Below are positions 32,780-45,377 of a stretch of 64,000 nt of DNA, one piece after another. Below the pieces are notes generated by a model. The model worked only from the letters and a program-made list of their open reading frames with translations. It was not told the DNA's origin and made no database searches. The position numbers and the translations under genes are program-made. Position 1 is the first letter of the stretch; each line of letters starts with the position of its first letter. Source of the DNA: Plasmopara viticola (taxonomy: Eukaryota > Oomycota > Peronosporomycetes > Peronosporales > Peronosporaceae); assembly GCA_001695595.3 (NCBI GenBank), contig MBPM02000012.1, positions 1-64,000 of the forward strand, written 5' to 3'.

Positions 32780-33060
32780 CAGACTCGCGTCCAAGTCTCT
32801 GTCAACACTACGTCTATCTCGCGGCAATGATTCTCACTACGATGCGATTAGCCAGCGTTCGCACCACGAATTGCATCGTCGGCTTACTATCCGCGATAAA
32901 GCCAGTGTTTGCGTGCCACGATCTTTGAGCGTCAGTCGTTGCTTTTTGTCGATATTCTGTTACGATGCGGAGTCCAATGTTCGAAGCTTCTCTTTTTTCA
33001 GCATCGCTAATAAGTTGGCTAAGGTTTTGTCGCTTGAGTCGCTAAAATTAACATATTATT
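32780..33060 (-). pseudogene. Decayed RXLR-like effector, family 2, copy
   Basis: On the minus strand, a stretch beginning ATAATATGTTAATTTTAGCG (end of a signal-peptide-like segment) runs through ACTCAAGCGACAAAACC into a reading with KKEKLRTLD and, further on, KKQRLTLK where the sister copy at 29826 has EEERLTLR. The remainder aligns with the 42833 copy, including a TTGAGCGTCAGTCGTT block on the plus strand. Stops and frame changes are frequent. Only the alignment with the other copies identifies it. Confidence 0.4.
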
Positions 33061-33348
33061 ATAGTTAGAACGAAAATACGGAGAACTGCCACTTGGAGAA
33101 ACAGCGGACAAGAATAAAACTTTAAAGGCAGACAAGCGTTATAAAAATACTTCGCCCATAGGACTCTGTAATCGTTTAAAAATCACTACGAGCAACTTTT
33201 ACAACCTATTATAAAAGTTAGCAGACAAGAAATAGAAATTTGAAAGGATTAGACGTCAAACGAAACTAGCATTTGACTCTTTTCAATTGTTGCGATAAAA
33301 ATGGAGCCTCGATGATGTCATTATTAGACCAAGCTATAGCAAAGATTC
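33061..33348. other. Spacer between two divergent effector fragments
   Basis: AT-rich, no gene. The effector fragments on either side point away from each other. Confidence 0.35.
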
Positions 33349-34020
33349 TTGCGTCGCACTCAGCTCATGTACGCATACTCTAAACGCGAGCACACAGTAT
33401 CAAATCAGAAGACGTTACAGTTCGACAAGAACAAATACGCTGACGATGTGGAAAGTTTACGGAAAGAAGATTCACATATATTCGAATACCTTTTGCACTT
33501 GCGCGAACAAAGTGACAAATCAGCGCATTCCACGGTAGTGAATCGTCAAAGCGTCCCGAAAAGTTGGAGAGCTGAATTTGTGAAAGGCCCCATCCTGCTT
33601 CGAAAAGATAGATTGAATAAAAAGGTAGAAGAAATCCACGTGGTGTTTCTCAAGGCCTTTAATCTGCCGTTTCACCAATACTCACAAGAAACGGCTATGA
33701 TGCTTAACTACTTCTAGTCCAAACAACGTCGAACTTTCAAATTGTCATGAATATGGCAAACCTTCAGCAGCAGTCATCACGTTTAAAAAAATTACTTGGC
33801 CCAAATCTGAAAATGTTTTTAGAGAATGGTGAACCGGTGCTATCAGAGGACATGAAAAAGAATTTGCAGGAAACCTTTAAAAGAAGTTGCAGGAAACCTT
33901 AAAGTTAAAATTGGTCATTTTGTACGATTTGTTTCTCGATTTGTGCAACACCGCAGCGATTATGGCGAAGGCCTGCCACGCAAACCTGAGCCCAAACAAT
34001 GGATCCTGAAGTCCTCATGT
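33349..34020 (+). pseudogene. Truncated RXLR effector family 1 relative
   Basis: The frame at 33349-33717 encodes NQKTLQFDKNKYADD, LLHLREQSDKSAHSTVVNRQ and [15 protein letters not shown]. It matches residues about 205-453 of the intact protein at 43683-45377, but with one internal repeat missing, and is even closer to the broken copy at 58535-59227. After NYF the frame is lost. The remaining C-terminal part is still recognisable in other frames up to about 34020, including a small duplication (TTGCAGGAAACCTT twice near 33879-33900). Signal peptide, RXLR and DEER regions are absent, so the fragment cannot be secreted by the usual route. Confidence 0.7.
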
Positions 34021-34062
34021 TTAAACAATGGCAACAAAAATCATCATTAATTAAGAATTTAC

Positions 34063-34290
34063 AGCTCGATAAGGTTTATCGCCGCTTTATTATTGGACCT
34101 GGAGGAATCACACTGTAAAGATTGATACTTAACCGGTTAGTTTATATTTAAAGCCTTGCAAGTAATGGCAATCCGAATTCCGCGAAGCACTTACGTCGTG
34201 CTTTCTAAGTCACTAGAATCCGCTCGTTTTCATCGACTAATCTATTACGCTTTGTCGTGATCGATCGTAGCCAAAAACGAGTGATTGACC
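34063..34290 (+). repeat. Conserved 3' flank of effector family 1, copy at 34 kb
   Basis: The sequence from ACAGCTCGATAAGG through AATCACACTGTAAAGATTGATAC to GATCGATCGTAGCCAAAAACG corresponds to the stretches left of the minus-strand relatives (43285-43640 and 58300-58475). The duplicated unit therefore extended well beyond the stop codon. Confidence 0.6.
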
Positions 34291-34431
34291 ACCCTCAAAG
34301 TATCTGTACTTGTAAGAAAAGAGCATCTTATATATATTATGGCAAAAGCGAGAAATTATGACTCTTTTCGCATTTTTGCATTTACTTACATATAAAAAGC
34401 ATAGACTTTCTTGTCTCAATGGTGTGTCTGG

Positions 34432-34485
34432 AGTTTCAGTTGTACGTGTTGAGCTCGTAGTTTCAGTTGTACGTGTTGAGCTCGT
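34432..34485 (+). repeat. 27-bp tandem duplication
   Basis: Two identical head-to-tail units, each AGTTTCAGTTGTACGTGTTG followed by AGCTCGT. Confidence 0.95.
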
Positions 34486-37308
34486 ATTAAAGATCGAGGA
34501 ATGTATTGCTAATTTTTGTCAAATCCGGAAAAGTATGGTATATACTATGTCAAATATAATTTTAAGTGACATACTTCATAATGTGCAGTACAGCCAAATC
34601 TTATAATAGCACCATCTCAAGCTTAAGTATTGACGTCGAAAGTTCGATCCAAATACACCGCCATCATCGACATGCAAGTAGCAACAGTCTCCATTACGTA
34701 GCTCTGCAAAATGCCACAATACTGATACACACACAAAATCGATTCACCTGACAAGCGGTGATTGAATATAAGTAATTGTGTGTTATATCCTGGAAGCGAT
34801 AGTGCGTACATTAAAAAAATGCTACTAACTGAAAAGTTTACGAACTAGGATACGAATACACCACTGCGTTGTTTAATTTCGTTGTAGTTTTTCAGTCGCT
34901 TTTGTTCGGTGAAATTTAAGCACTTGTGGCGTACTATTGCATATATATACAAGAAATGTGCTTACCTCTACGTTTTCTGAATGGCTAAGTGCGTCCGGTC
35001 ATCCAAATTGTATTTTTTAAAGAAATAATTGCCTCTTGACCTTCTACATCAACTATATATACAAGCAACATGTGTATCTTTGCTCTTTTATGTGACTCAA
35101 ACTTCGATGGCTAGCTGCTCCATCAATACCCGATCATTTGGCTACTTCCGACAATATTAGATGTGAAGATATTGGTACCATGTCCTTTACAACTTGCCTC
35201 ATGTAGCCCAAATTAGTCTTCAAATCCAATTGATCGCCTTAAAATCGGCTTTAAACTAATGCACGATCAAATTCTATCCGGGTATACGGCCATGATGATC
35301 GAAACAATTGTGTAAATAAATGATCGAATTTTGCAGAGTTGTTTAATAGTCCTCGTGGCATCCGTAGAACTCTCATATTCTACCACAAGACAAACACATC
35401 GCCGTGAGAAATCTTATGGTTATCATCTACTAAATCCAATGAGCTGAACAATGTACACCCTGACATGTTAAAAAGCAGTACATCTTTCTTTAGAATAAAA
35501 TGTCTGTGCCACAAGTGCTGCGCGAGCTTGCGCTGGTAAGCCAATATATAACCGAAAAATGTTGGTGACAATTGCTTAAATCTTAAATACACACCGGATG
35601 CTTCTTTGCCATTTCGACAAAGAAGGCATCACCCGCCCACATAGCCTTATGACACTAACTATTGCCTGAACAGACAAACCGTTTGTCTTGGCTTGAGGTC
35701 AACCTTGTGCTACACTTTTTATCAATTGACAGTTTTGATGGTGGATTTGTAGTCATCACATCACAGTATTTCACCAATAAAATTCCTCAAAAATTGCTAG
35801 CCAAGGCGCAGCTTACAGTGCCTTGGCTAGTTTGAAAGATATGGCGCGAACGTGGAGGATGTTTTATATCCTCAAAAAGAGTTTTCGTCGTTATAATAAC
35901 CATATTTGAAATATTTTAGCTCTACAAGACTTAGTAACTCTGACAATATTGACAGTCTATCCAATTGGGAGGCACCTGCCATGACACAACGATAGGATGT
36001 AGTATTAATTGCTCCTGTTGATATAATATCTTTTAAAGGCACGGGATTGTTTGTGAGAGCCAAAAATTGAGGTCATATTGCATCCCCACTTCTTCTCGCA
36101 AAACTAGGCTTCCCGCTCTTGGTGTATTTCGCCACCCATCTTTACATTTTTTTCGAAACTCGCTTGCAAAATTTATTTGCCCACAGTTGGTACTCGTTTT
36201 TCCTTCTTTATCTTGCGGACCTATGCTGCTCACCTGCCAACCTATATTTCCCGTGCTTGGCGGCTCATCTATGGTCCGCATCTTAATCGCTAGCTTGACA
36301 CCTTCAGCAGCTAGTTCTGTTCGCGGGACCTATTTACTCGCTGAAAAACCCAGCTTTTCAATACTTTAATAGGGCCAATAACTTGCAAAAGATCAGCGAC
36401 AGGGGCCGTGCTAAGCCCCTGCACTTTGTGCTCGTACGACAATAACGATACGCACGAAATGTAGCTCTAAACTGAAAAGACTTGGCACGTAAGAAACCTG
36501 AAGCATAGAATGGCATTTACCTGATATGGCAATACTTAGTAATACTTTATTTTGTATGACAAATTTCACTTGATGTTTCGAGCATAATAGAAGGCAGTAC
36601 TGAGTACCGGATAGCTAACCGAAGCAACATACACGATTTGGTGAACAATGCTTAATGCACACTTTAAGCTTTGTTTGCTGAAGAGTAACTGTAACGTAGA
36701 CGTTGAAGATAACGAATTATATAAAGGCTTGGTGTCAAAATTTAAGTCAGGCAAATTTGCGACTTATTTAGTTCTGAGTAAATAGCCAAGGACAAAGACC
36801 TGAACACACAGTTTCTTAAGCAAATAGCTACGAAAGCTTCATCGCACGCTCGCGCGCAATAGCGAAAACTTAATAAATAAAGACACGAACTCAGCAATTT
36901 GAAGCTTCAATCACCAATTTCCTTCCCCGAGCAAGTATAGTCGTTGTACCGAAGGCTCCGCTCCACTCGTGCATCAACTCTTCATTATTGCTGCATGTTA
37001 TTACAACTTTTATCATTTGTACCCAACACTTATAAAGAGCGATATCCTTAGAGGTATTGTGATACGTGTGTAATATTGATACGACTCGCAGTACAGAAGC
37101 GATTTTTTGCTTTTTATGTCGCCAAACGAGCCACATAAAAAGAGGGTTGGTGATTTCGGAAGAGACAACAATATAATGTTTAGAGCTACAGGCTCTTTAA
37201 GCTAAGCGCTCGTCGAGGTCGCTTAATTTAGCCAAGGGCCAAGGCATTCATGGTACTCGATGTAGCCTCTCTGTCAAACACAGTCGACATTTTAGCACGA
37301 TCTTGAAG
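34486..37308. other. Spacer, no supported gene
   Basis: Open frames of 60-100 codons (for example 36033-36281 minus, 36067-36369 plus) overlap each other on opposite strands and show no domain. No repeat partner was recognised apart from short matches. Confidence 0.35.
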
Positions 37309-37313
37309 CTAAC
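37309..37313 (+). repeat. 5-bp Copia target-site duplication, left
   Basis: CTAAC directly before the LTR at 37314, repeated at 41749-41753 after the other LTR. Confidence 0.85.
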
Positions 37314-37459
37314 TGTTGAGTAAAAGATTGAAACCGAAGTGAGTATATAAATGAAAACCAATGAACGGCTGCCAAATGTAATTACTAACTGTGACGTACT
37401 CGTAAATACTGTGACGTCATCCGCCTGTTCACCATGCTTTCAGCGGTGTAATTTTAACA
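37314..37459 (-). repeat. 3' LTR of Copia element 1
   Basis: On the plus strand it begins TGTTGAG and ends TTTTAACA, a TG...CA terminus. It matches 41604-41748 over its length. Confidence 0.9.
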
Positions 37460-37472
37460 CTCCCACTCACCG

Positions 37473-40400
37473 CTAATGCTGTGTGTGCTTTGGTGCTGAC
37501 TTGGTCTTGATTCCGGAGGCTTCGCGTAGATAACTCAGCTTTTTGGGTTCAAGTGCCTTCGTCAGCATATCTGTAAGCTGACGCTTTGTGTCGATATAAT
37601 CGATCTTCAACAGTCCTTCTTGCACTTTCTCACGAAAAAAGTGGCGCTCGATGTCCCCACGCTTCGTCCCAGATTGATACCCGGCGTTATTGGTCAACGC
37701 AATAGCACCTTTGTTGTCTTCCCAAACCTGTGTTTCTTCAACTTGCTCGTGACCCATGTCCTTTAGCATTACCCGCGTCCAAAAATCTTCTTGTGTGCAT
37801 AAACTGGGAGCCATATACTCAGCTTCTGCTGAGCTCAGCGCAACTGTCCGCTATTACTTCGACTTAAATACCACTGGCGCGCTTAAAATCATGGCCATCA
37901 ATTCCGAGACCGAGCGTCTATCATCCGTGTTGCTGCCCCAATCTGCATCCGAGTATGCTTTAACCGCTACGCTTCCACTTCTTTGGTAGGCGATACCGAT
38001 TCGACGCGTGGTGTTTAGATACCGAACTACTCGAATTGCTGCGCTCCAATGTTGAAAACCCGGGTTCTCCAGAAAACGTGATAGCTGTGTCACCACGTAA
38101 GCAATATCCGGCAGAGTACATGTCCTTATGACCAGCAAGCATCCAATCAAACAGCGATAGGGCTTTGACCGCATTGTGAACAGTCCCTCTTCAGTTGCTG
38201 GTGACTGCTTTGGCGACAACTTAAATCCTGATTCACATGGGTTATCAACACTGTTGGTATCTTGTTGAACGAATCGCTTGACTACTTCGTCGATGTAGCG
38301 AGTCTGTTTGATCATCAATGTTTCAGCTGACTTGTCGTAATCAATTCCCATGCTCAAAAATAATTTCGCCCTACCCAGCTCCTTCATCTTATAAGCATCC
38401 TTGAGTACTATCTTTAATTAATTTAGTTCTTTGCTGATTCTTGCTGCGATAATCATGTCATCCACACATAGTCCGACGTATGCAAAACCTGCTTCAGTGC
38501 TCTTGACATAAACACATTGATCTGTCTCGCAACTCTTGCAGCCGTTCCTCGCGAAGACACGATGTATTGTCTTGTTCCAGGACTTGCTGATTGCTTCAGT
38601 CCGTAAATAGCCTTGTTTAGTTGACATATGAATCCTTGAGCATCGTCGACGCCAAGCGGAATTTCCATAACAACGTTGTCCGTCAAAATGCTATTGAGAA
38701 AAGCCGTGTTGACGTCCAGCTATTCCGTTTTATAGTCGCATTCGGCACATACTGCGAGAATTTTTGGATCGAATTTATGTTGGATCCGGGAAGTAAGTCT
38801 CGAAAATCAACACCATACCTATGCTTGAAACCTTTCGTGACCAGTCGTGCCTTGTATCGAACAATAGCACCATTTTGATTACGCTTCTTGGCAAATATCC
38901 ATTGTGATCCAATTGTGCGTCCAATCTTCCCTCGTGGCTTCAATGTCCACGTTTGATTCCTTCGTGGGAGCAAAGTTCAGCATCCATTGCTTCACGCCAT
39001 TTTATTGCATCATCGCTTGCCATTGCTTGAGCATACATAGCCGGTGATTTCGTATCATCGTCAATACTCACGGCGTAGGCAGAAACGGCTTCAGCAATTT
39101 GTCCATCTTCGTCAATCCTAAGACGCTTCGGAGTCGGTAGGCCCTCATTGCCTTCTGCCGACTCTGTATCACTGAAGCCGTGTCTTAGCATTAGCACCGG
39201 CTCAAGTTTATTCTGGTTCGCTCCACTTCAGGCCGACATACCAAACGACCTTCTTGTTGCACTTGGGACGGTTGATGTTACTCAGTTAGCTAAGGTCTGT
39301 TTCGTACAGGGCTCTCAGAAGGCATTAGCCGCTGTACAACGGCGCATGGCGTACGATCCACATGATCCATTTCGATATCCTCGACTGTCTCTTCGACAGC
39401 TCCCATGGGATCGTCCGGAACTGAGTGTCGATCCACTTGATGCTGAACGTTGACTCCATCACCATCCTTCATTACTTGAACAATTGGTTTCGGCTTGAGT
39501 TCTTGCGTGTCGTAAAAGCCGCCCACCTCACGCTCATCCAACTTTACAGAGCGGGTCACTTTAATCTTGGCATTCTTTGAGTCAAATACGCGATAGCCCA
39601 TGACATTCTCGGCGTTGCCAAGAAACATACATTTAAAGCTCTTTTGTTCGAGTTTGGTCCGTTTCACATCGTCAAAATGAGCGTAGTCTTGCGAACCAAA
39701 AACGCGCAGGTGATCCATTTTACGCTTCATCTTGAAAGCTAGCTCGTACGGCGTGATGTCGGGATGAACCATATTGCTGGAGCGATTAATAAAATAAACA
39801 GCTGTTTTTACCGCTTCCTCCCACATTACAGTCGAAACGCATTTGTACAGAAACATGCTACGGGCTTTTCCATGATAGTCTTGTTCATACGCTACGCCAC
39901 TCCGTTCTGCTGAGGGCTGTTAGAACAGAGCGCTGGTGCACAATGCCGTTCTCTTGACATATTCCAGCCATTTTCTTGTTTACAAATTCGGTTCCGTTGT
40001 CGGATCGCAAACACCTGAGTCGTGCACCCCACCTATTTTCGTACAAAATCAGGAAATCCTTGAATTTGCCAGCCACTTCACTATTGCTTTTGATCAGAAA
40101 AAACGTAACATATCGTGAGAAATCATCAACAAACGTGGGAACGTACTTGGCATCACCCTACAAGGGGATTCTTAATGGCCCAATGAAATCCACGTGAACA
40201 CGTCCACACACGTGTCGTCTTCGTCATCGAACGAGACGAAAACACCGTGACCGTCTGCTTATCCTTCAAACAACCGGCACACAAAGTTTGCACACTTTGC
40301 TTGATAACTGGGATACCATTGATTAATCGATGTGTTCTGATCAGCGCACACTTGCTGGGAGCCCCATGCGTGCATGCCAAAGCTACCACTGATTGTCAGC

Positions 40401-41553
40401 CTTGGAATATTCACCGAGACATGCTTCTTCTTGCTCACGGTAAAGGAAAATCGACTTGCCAACTTTTGTCCTCGACGCAATTGCTCACTTCTTGTTCCAC
40501 ACGACGCATGACGAACACGAAAGCTCCACACTCATATCACTCTCTGCCATCTTGCCAACTGACAGCAATTTTCTGTCGAGTTCGGTAATGTGCAGAACTT
40601 CAACCATGCGAATGGCCATTCCGTCCAAACCAGTCACTTTCACCGTGCCGGCTTCTTTGACGAGCAATTTCTTCCCGTCTGCAATCGTAATTTCGATGCT
40701 AGCTTCTAAGCCCTTGTAATCAGACAAGTCCTTTCTGTGTGGGTTCAAGTGGGAAGTTGCTTCACTGTCAATCAGCCATCGTGATGACTTTTCTTCACCA
40801 ACATCAACCACCGTGTCGTCGCTGTTGAATCTTATTACCGGCCGGGCAGTTCCACTTCATGTGTCCAAACTGGTCACAGTTGAAGCACTTGCCCTTTAAT
40901 CCGCCGTTATTGCGTGGAGGACCACCCTTTCGTTCATTGTCTCGTCCACCTTTGAACCTTCTACCACTTTTATTAAAGCGAAATGCTTTCTCCGTAGCTT
41001 CTTTCCTCTGCGACTTCTCTGATTTCGCTGAGCAGCTTCTCCTTGACTACAGTCAACGTAATGTTTCTCATATTCTCCACAATCGACAAAGTCAATTCAT
41101 ACTCCAAAGGTAGACTGCTGAGAAGAACCACCAGCTGGCGTGAATCATCAATTGGCTCTCCCGTAATTTGAAGTCCCACCACTTGCTCGTTTAAAGAGTA
41201 TAGATGCTTTGCCATGCTTGTCCCGCTTTCCATCTTGAACTCGTGTAGTCGACGAGTCATCACCACACGATTCTGAAGAGTCGAGCGATTGTAGAAATCG
41301 CGGAGGGTTCCTCATGCCTCCATAGCGCGCGGAGCCGACCAAATTTTGATCTGGTGCTGGATCTCAACGCCTTGAGCGATGATGCCTAGCGATTTGGCAT
41401 CACTAACCACCCACGCCTCCGTGACGTCATCCTCTTCCTTGACGGCCATGATATGTCCCAGGAGACCCTTCCGCGCCAGGGTCATCCTCATGTTGAACTC
41501 CCAGTGTTTTACTTACCACTTCCTAGGAGAACTTTGGTGCACTTGTTAGCCAT
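37473..41553 (-). pseudogene. Copia gag-pol polyprotein remnant (element 1)
   Basis: Minus strand, read from the gag ATG at 41553 (TKVLLGSGK). The gag block RLHEFKMESGTSMAKHL and SLPLEYELTLSIVEN (about 40970-41270) is followed by a CCHC zinc knuckle (about 40840-40900). The protease DSGAT motif appears as WLIDSEATSHLNPH (about 40760). GAG-pre-integrase lies at about 40150-40390, then the integrase core LRCLRSDNGTEFVNKKMAG (about 39980) and the YFINRSSNMVHPDITPYE block (about 39780). The RT RYKARLVTKGFKHRYGVDF lies near 38860 and the RT active-site region LCVDDMIIAA near 38450. RNase H follows, with SDADWGSNTDD near 37930 and the closing DTKRQLTDMLTKALE block near 37560. Breaks are too many for any active protein. 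Confidence 0.9.
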
Positions 41554-41603
41554 AGTGGGCGAGGGCGAATCTTGTGAGGGAACGCTTGTTGCGGCTGTTA
41601 ACC

Positions 41604-41748
41604 TGTTGAGCAAAAGGCAAAAATCGAAGTGAATACATAAATCTAGACCAATGAACGGCTGCCATATGTAAATACTAAGTATACGTACTCGTAAATACTG
41701 TGACGCCATCCGCCTGTTAAACATGCATTCAGCGGTGTAAGTTTAACA
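41604..41748 (-). repeat. 5' LTR of Copia element 1
   Basis: TGTTGAGCAAAAGGC... to GTTTAACA on the plus strand; the partner of 37314-37459. Confidence 0.9.
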
Positions 41749-41753
41749 CTAAC
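41749..41753 (+). repeat. 5-bp Copia target-site duplication, right
   Basis: CTAAC, identical to 37309-37313. Confidence 0.85.
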
Positions 41754-42832
41754 TCGCAAATTTGAATAGAGCGAAATTCATTTCGCTATGACGGCAATCT
41801 GCGCTTTTGCACCTCTTTGAGGTTATTGTTTTTGTGCTTTGACTTATCAAAGCTCAAGTGTGCATTCAGGGATCGGTCCTATATCGACGATGATGCATGT
41901 GGATCAGGGTAGCGAGGCATTTGTAGGGTACCATTCCAGAGTCTGTTTGATCTGCTTGGGTCAGCGATACGAGCCACAGGGTCAGATAATAGGCTTGGAC
42001 TTCGTCAAGAAAAACACTCATCTCTGATGCACAAGCTCTTTCGTAGTAACCCATGAGGTTTGAGGCTTGCTCACTTCAAACAAACGGTGACCAACACGCG
42101 TATCGCAATGTCGACCGGTATGTCATCCTTTACCGTAGCAATAGCGTAATTTGTCTGTAATGCTATATGGTTTTCAACACTATAACTTGGATTGTATCTC
42201 AGAAATGACGTCTGGTCATCAATTTGTCGGTTGAGGGTCTTTACTCTGAAAAGCTGTATGATTTATCTCTTTTTTGAAAAAGCTAATGATTATTGTAACG
42301 GTGATGTGTGATATGCAGGGAGTTCACAACTTAAAATTTTATTGTTCTGAGAGATTGTAACCACGTTGTTTGTCATTTCTCATATTCAATGAAAGATATG
42401 CATCTTAAACAAGGATTAATTGAAATTTCTGAGCGGCAAAAAGAGCTGAGGTTGTGTTTGAAGTGAGCTTTGCTCCTTAAAGCTTTTCTGTAGTCACTTA
42501 TAAGCTGCGACAATTTCGCTTAGGACTCTGCCGTCTTGGAATGTTTTCAATCGATGCTGCTACTATAAAAACAACTTATCAAAAGCGCGTGAGGGCGCTG
42601 ATTTAAATCTCTGCACAACTTGCACTGCCTCAATCAATTTCGCTACCATTGTCTTCTCGATGCTCTCCAGAGCATTGCCTTTTTTCGCTCGAATATTTGG
42701 TTCCTGACAGAGTACACCGCCCTCAGACATACTTTGCACCTAATTTCGCTGTCAATGTGCGCGCTGCATGACTTGTATCGACTAAATTTACATCACCCTC
42801 TATGATTACACCATTGGCTAATCTCTTCAGCT
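41754..42832. other. Spacer, no supported gene
   Basis: Open frames around 60 codons only. Nothing recognisable. Confidence 0.4.
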
Positions 42833-43280
42833 TTACCGAAGACGTAACGTCGCAACGCCTTTCTCGTCATCCTTTTCAATGTCCACCACGTCTATCTTTT
42901 GACAAAGCTCCTTACTAAGATGCAACTTGCCAACGATCGCACGACGCATGTGTCGTTGACTTAAATACCGCAACAAATCTGGTTTCTTACCTATGTACTC
43001 GTGCTGCGATACTTGAGCGTCAGTCGTTAACGATTTGTAACGAGGTAGGGTCCAATACTGGCAGCTACTCATTTTAACTTGCCGTCGCCTATTTGCATTG
43101 TAGTTCTGATCGTTTCGTCGTTCGAGTCGGTAGGCTCTGTCGTCCCATAGCTGGTCGTGTGGCGATTAAATAACGAGAGCGTTGTTGGATATTCACGTTT
43201 CTAATCGTAATTATCATTGCATTGGCTATTATGCATTCTTAAACTTCATTTTGGTACTTGATTGACTCTTGAGAGCTGAA
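42833..43280 (-). pseudogene. Decayed RXLR-like effector, family 2, copy with longest open frame
   Basis: A minus-strand frame from about 43160 to 42833 is open for about 110 codons (DRAYRLERRNDQNYNANRRR, KKPDLLRYLSQRH, SKELCQKIDVVDIEKDDEKG). The first ATG inside it is at 43072. The last 40 codons align without gaps at DNA level with 30300-30420, and the middle aligns with 32780-33000. The position where the 29826 copy has EEERLTL reads in a shifted frame here, and no signal peptide can be read upstream. It lies downstream of the intact family 1 effector, on the same strand. It could still encode a short basic protein, but I see no evidence that it does. Confidence 0.4.
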
Positions 43281-43284
43281 AGTG

Positions 43285-43682
43285 CCGACTACTCGTTTTT
43301 GGCTACGATCGATCCATGACAAAGCATAGTCTTGAAAGTTAGCCGGCCCACAATGTATAATGCAAGTAGTACTAAACCTAAATCAGATTTGTGTGTCGGT
43401 TTTTGCAAAATTTGGGACATTGATTGCCTATAGTTAAGGACGGAGGTCGTCGCCCGTCGCAGTAAGTATACTCAATGCCTTGCAAACAATGGCTATCCGA
43501 ATCCCACGAAGGATCTACGTCGTACTCTGTAAACACTGAAAACCAATTTTTTGTATTTCGTTACCTGTAGAGTCCACCAACTGGGAAATAATCTCCACAC
43601 CGTGATTGCCCCGAGTCCAATAGTAGAGCGCCGATGGGCCTCGACAAAGCTGAAAAGTTTTTGATCATAAGGGTGGTGAGCC
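43285..43682 (-). repeat. Conserved 3' flank of the intact family 1 effector
   Basis: Blocks shared with the 34 kb and 58 kb relatives include ATGCCTTGCAAACAATGGCT (43474 on), TACGTCGTACTCTG, TTTCGTTACCTGTAGAGTCC, CACCGTGATTGC, and further left the AAAACGAGTA/TACTCGTTTTTGGCTACGATC segment. This is the probable 3' UTR and beyond. Confidence 0.6.
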
Positions 43683-45377
43683 TTATGATGCTTTATGCTT
43701 GTTTGATCTTGAAAGCTTCAGGATCCAACGTCTGAGCTTAGGCTTGCGTGGCAGGCCTTCGACTAAATCCTTACGGTCGTGACAAAATTCGAAGAATAAC
43801 TCGTACATGATGACCAATTTCACATTAAAGGCCTCCTGCAAATTCTCCAAATTCATTGGTAGCACCGTTAAATCAGTCCCCAGCAAATTCTCCAAATCTG
43901 GACCCAGCACTTTCTGTAAATGTGATAATTCCTGTTGGAGTTTTGCCATATATTTAAAATCTTCGTAAGTTTCTTTGTTGTTTGGACTTGATTTATTTTT
44001 TCGTCGAACCAATCTAAGCATCATAGCCGTCTCTTGTGGATATTGGTGGAATGGCAGATTGAAGGTCTCGAGAAACGCCGCGTGAATTTCTTTTACCATT
44101 TTATCCGGCCTGTCTCTTGAAAGCAGCAAAGGGCCGTTTGCGATTTCAGCCTCCCAATTTTTTAGAACACTTTGCTGATTTACTGCCGTGGTTTGCGCTA
44201 ATTTATCATTTCTTTCGCGCAAGTGAAAAATGTGCTCGACTGTATGTGATTCTTCGTTTAAATCGCCAGCGTGCTCGTTTTTGTCGAGATGTAACGCCTT
44301 CTGACCAAGCAAATGGAATTTGAGTTGACTATTGGGAGTTGCAGCGTTAATCATGGAAGGACCCGAAGGCGTAAGTCGGTAGTCGTGCTGCGTAACAAAC
44401 TTTGCAGCGTTTTTCATGATGGCAGTAGGATGATTTTTCTTCAGTCTTATCGCCAAAACAAATGGTATACCTTTTGCTACCAACACCGGAGATTTGTCTG
44501 ATAGTGGTGGAGCACGCACTAATTGTCCGACATTTTTCGGCGTCGAGGCGATGTGCTTGCGTTTACGCTTGTTGCGTCTCAAATGATTCAACTTTTTCGA
44601 AGTTGTTTCAATTGCATTTGGTTCTTGAAGATTTACCGCCGTGGGATGCGCAGGTTTGTCAAATTCTTCGAACAAGTGTAACACTTCATCGACTGTCATT
44701 AGTTCCTCTCGCCACAAACTTTCGTCAACGTGTTCGTTCTTATCGAGCTGTAATGCCTTTTGAGAGATCGGCTGTTTGTTAAGTTGGTCATCTGGGGCTT
44801 TAGCAGGAATCGTAGACGATTCTGTCGGCGCGAGTCGGTAGTCGTGCTGTTTTGCAGATCTCGCAGCGTTCGTCATCATGGCTGCCGAACGTTTGGTTCT
44901 CCGTCTTTTCGCCAATACAAATGGCGTTTCGTTTTCCACCGACACCAAAGATTTATCTGTATCCGACGAAGTACCTACCTCATGTCCAGCCACATTTTTA
45001 GATGTCGGGGCGATGCGCTGGCGCCTTTTCCTGTTTAATTGATTTAGGTTCTTCAAAGCTGCATCAATCGCACTTGCTCCCCCTTCCGTTCTTATCACAT
45101 TGGCCGCATCCATAATAGAATCTGAAACTTTTAGCTCCTTCAGAAAACTGCTTGGAGATGAAGGCGTGCGCTCTTCATCACCCGCCGAGAGCAAGTTGTC
45201 CTTTGGTTCACGCCTTTCCCGAAGAATTCGACTTTGCAACAATTCATATGTTGAGTTAACAGACGCCATCACGTCATCATCAGAAGTTTGTTGAATCTCA
45301 TTTTGGTCAAACTCAGCAGCTGCTAGGCTGCCGGCCACGACGAGAAGCGCGATAGCAACGTAATGTGCACCGCACAT
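43683..45377 (-). CDS. RXLR-dEER effector candidate, 564 aa, with two internal repeats
   Basis: RXLR effectors are secreted by oomycetes and act inside host plant cells. Seen here: a signal peptide (residues 1 to about 21, hydrophobic [15 protein letters not shown]), RILR at 50-53 as a canonical RXLR, and DEER at 67-70, all at usual distances. Residues about 110-249 and 262-400 form two tandem repeats. Shared landmarks are K-N-V about 18 residues in, DKS.V.V, PFVLA, A.M.NAA, QHDYRL.P, QKAL.LDKNEH and TAVN.Q. Basic clusters (RKRRQR 116-121, KRRRTKR 157-163, RRNKRKRKH 267-275) could act as nuclear localisation signals. The C-terminal part (about 400-564) is unique and ends in a basic tail. No WY domain could be recognised by eye. 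At 564 aa it is longer than most RXLR proteins, explained partly by the internal duplication. The start is supported by the signal peptide. The host target is unknown. Confidence 0.85.

Larger units (their letters stand above)
37314..41748 (-). mobile_element. Ty1/Copia LTR retrotransposon 1, degenerate, full length
   Basis: A 4,435-bp element with LTRs of 146 and 145 bp (TGTTGAG...TTAACA on the plus strand) and a perfect 5-bp target duplication CTAAC. On the minus strand the order is gag, protease, integrase, reverse transcriptase, RNase H, which is the Copia order. The coding region is broken by many frameshifts and stops. By eye the two LTRs differ at about 22 of 146 positions (roughly 15%), so the insertion is old. 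Confidence 0.93.

Noticed and set aside
44117..45294. Plus-strand open frames of 62-106 codons.
   Set aside because: All are antisense to the 564-codon effector gene and match nothing.
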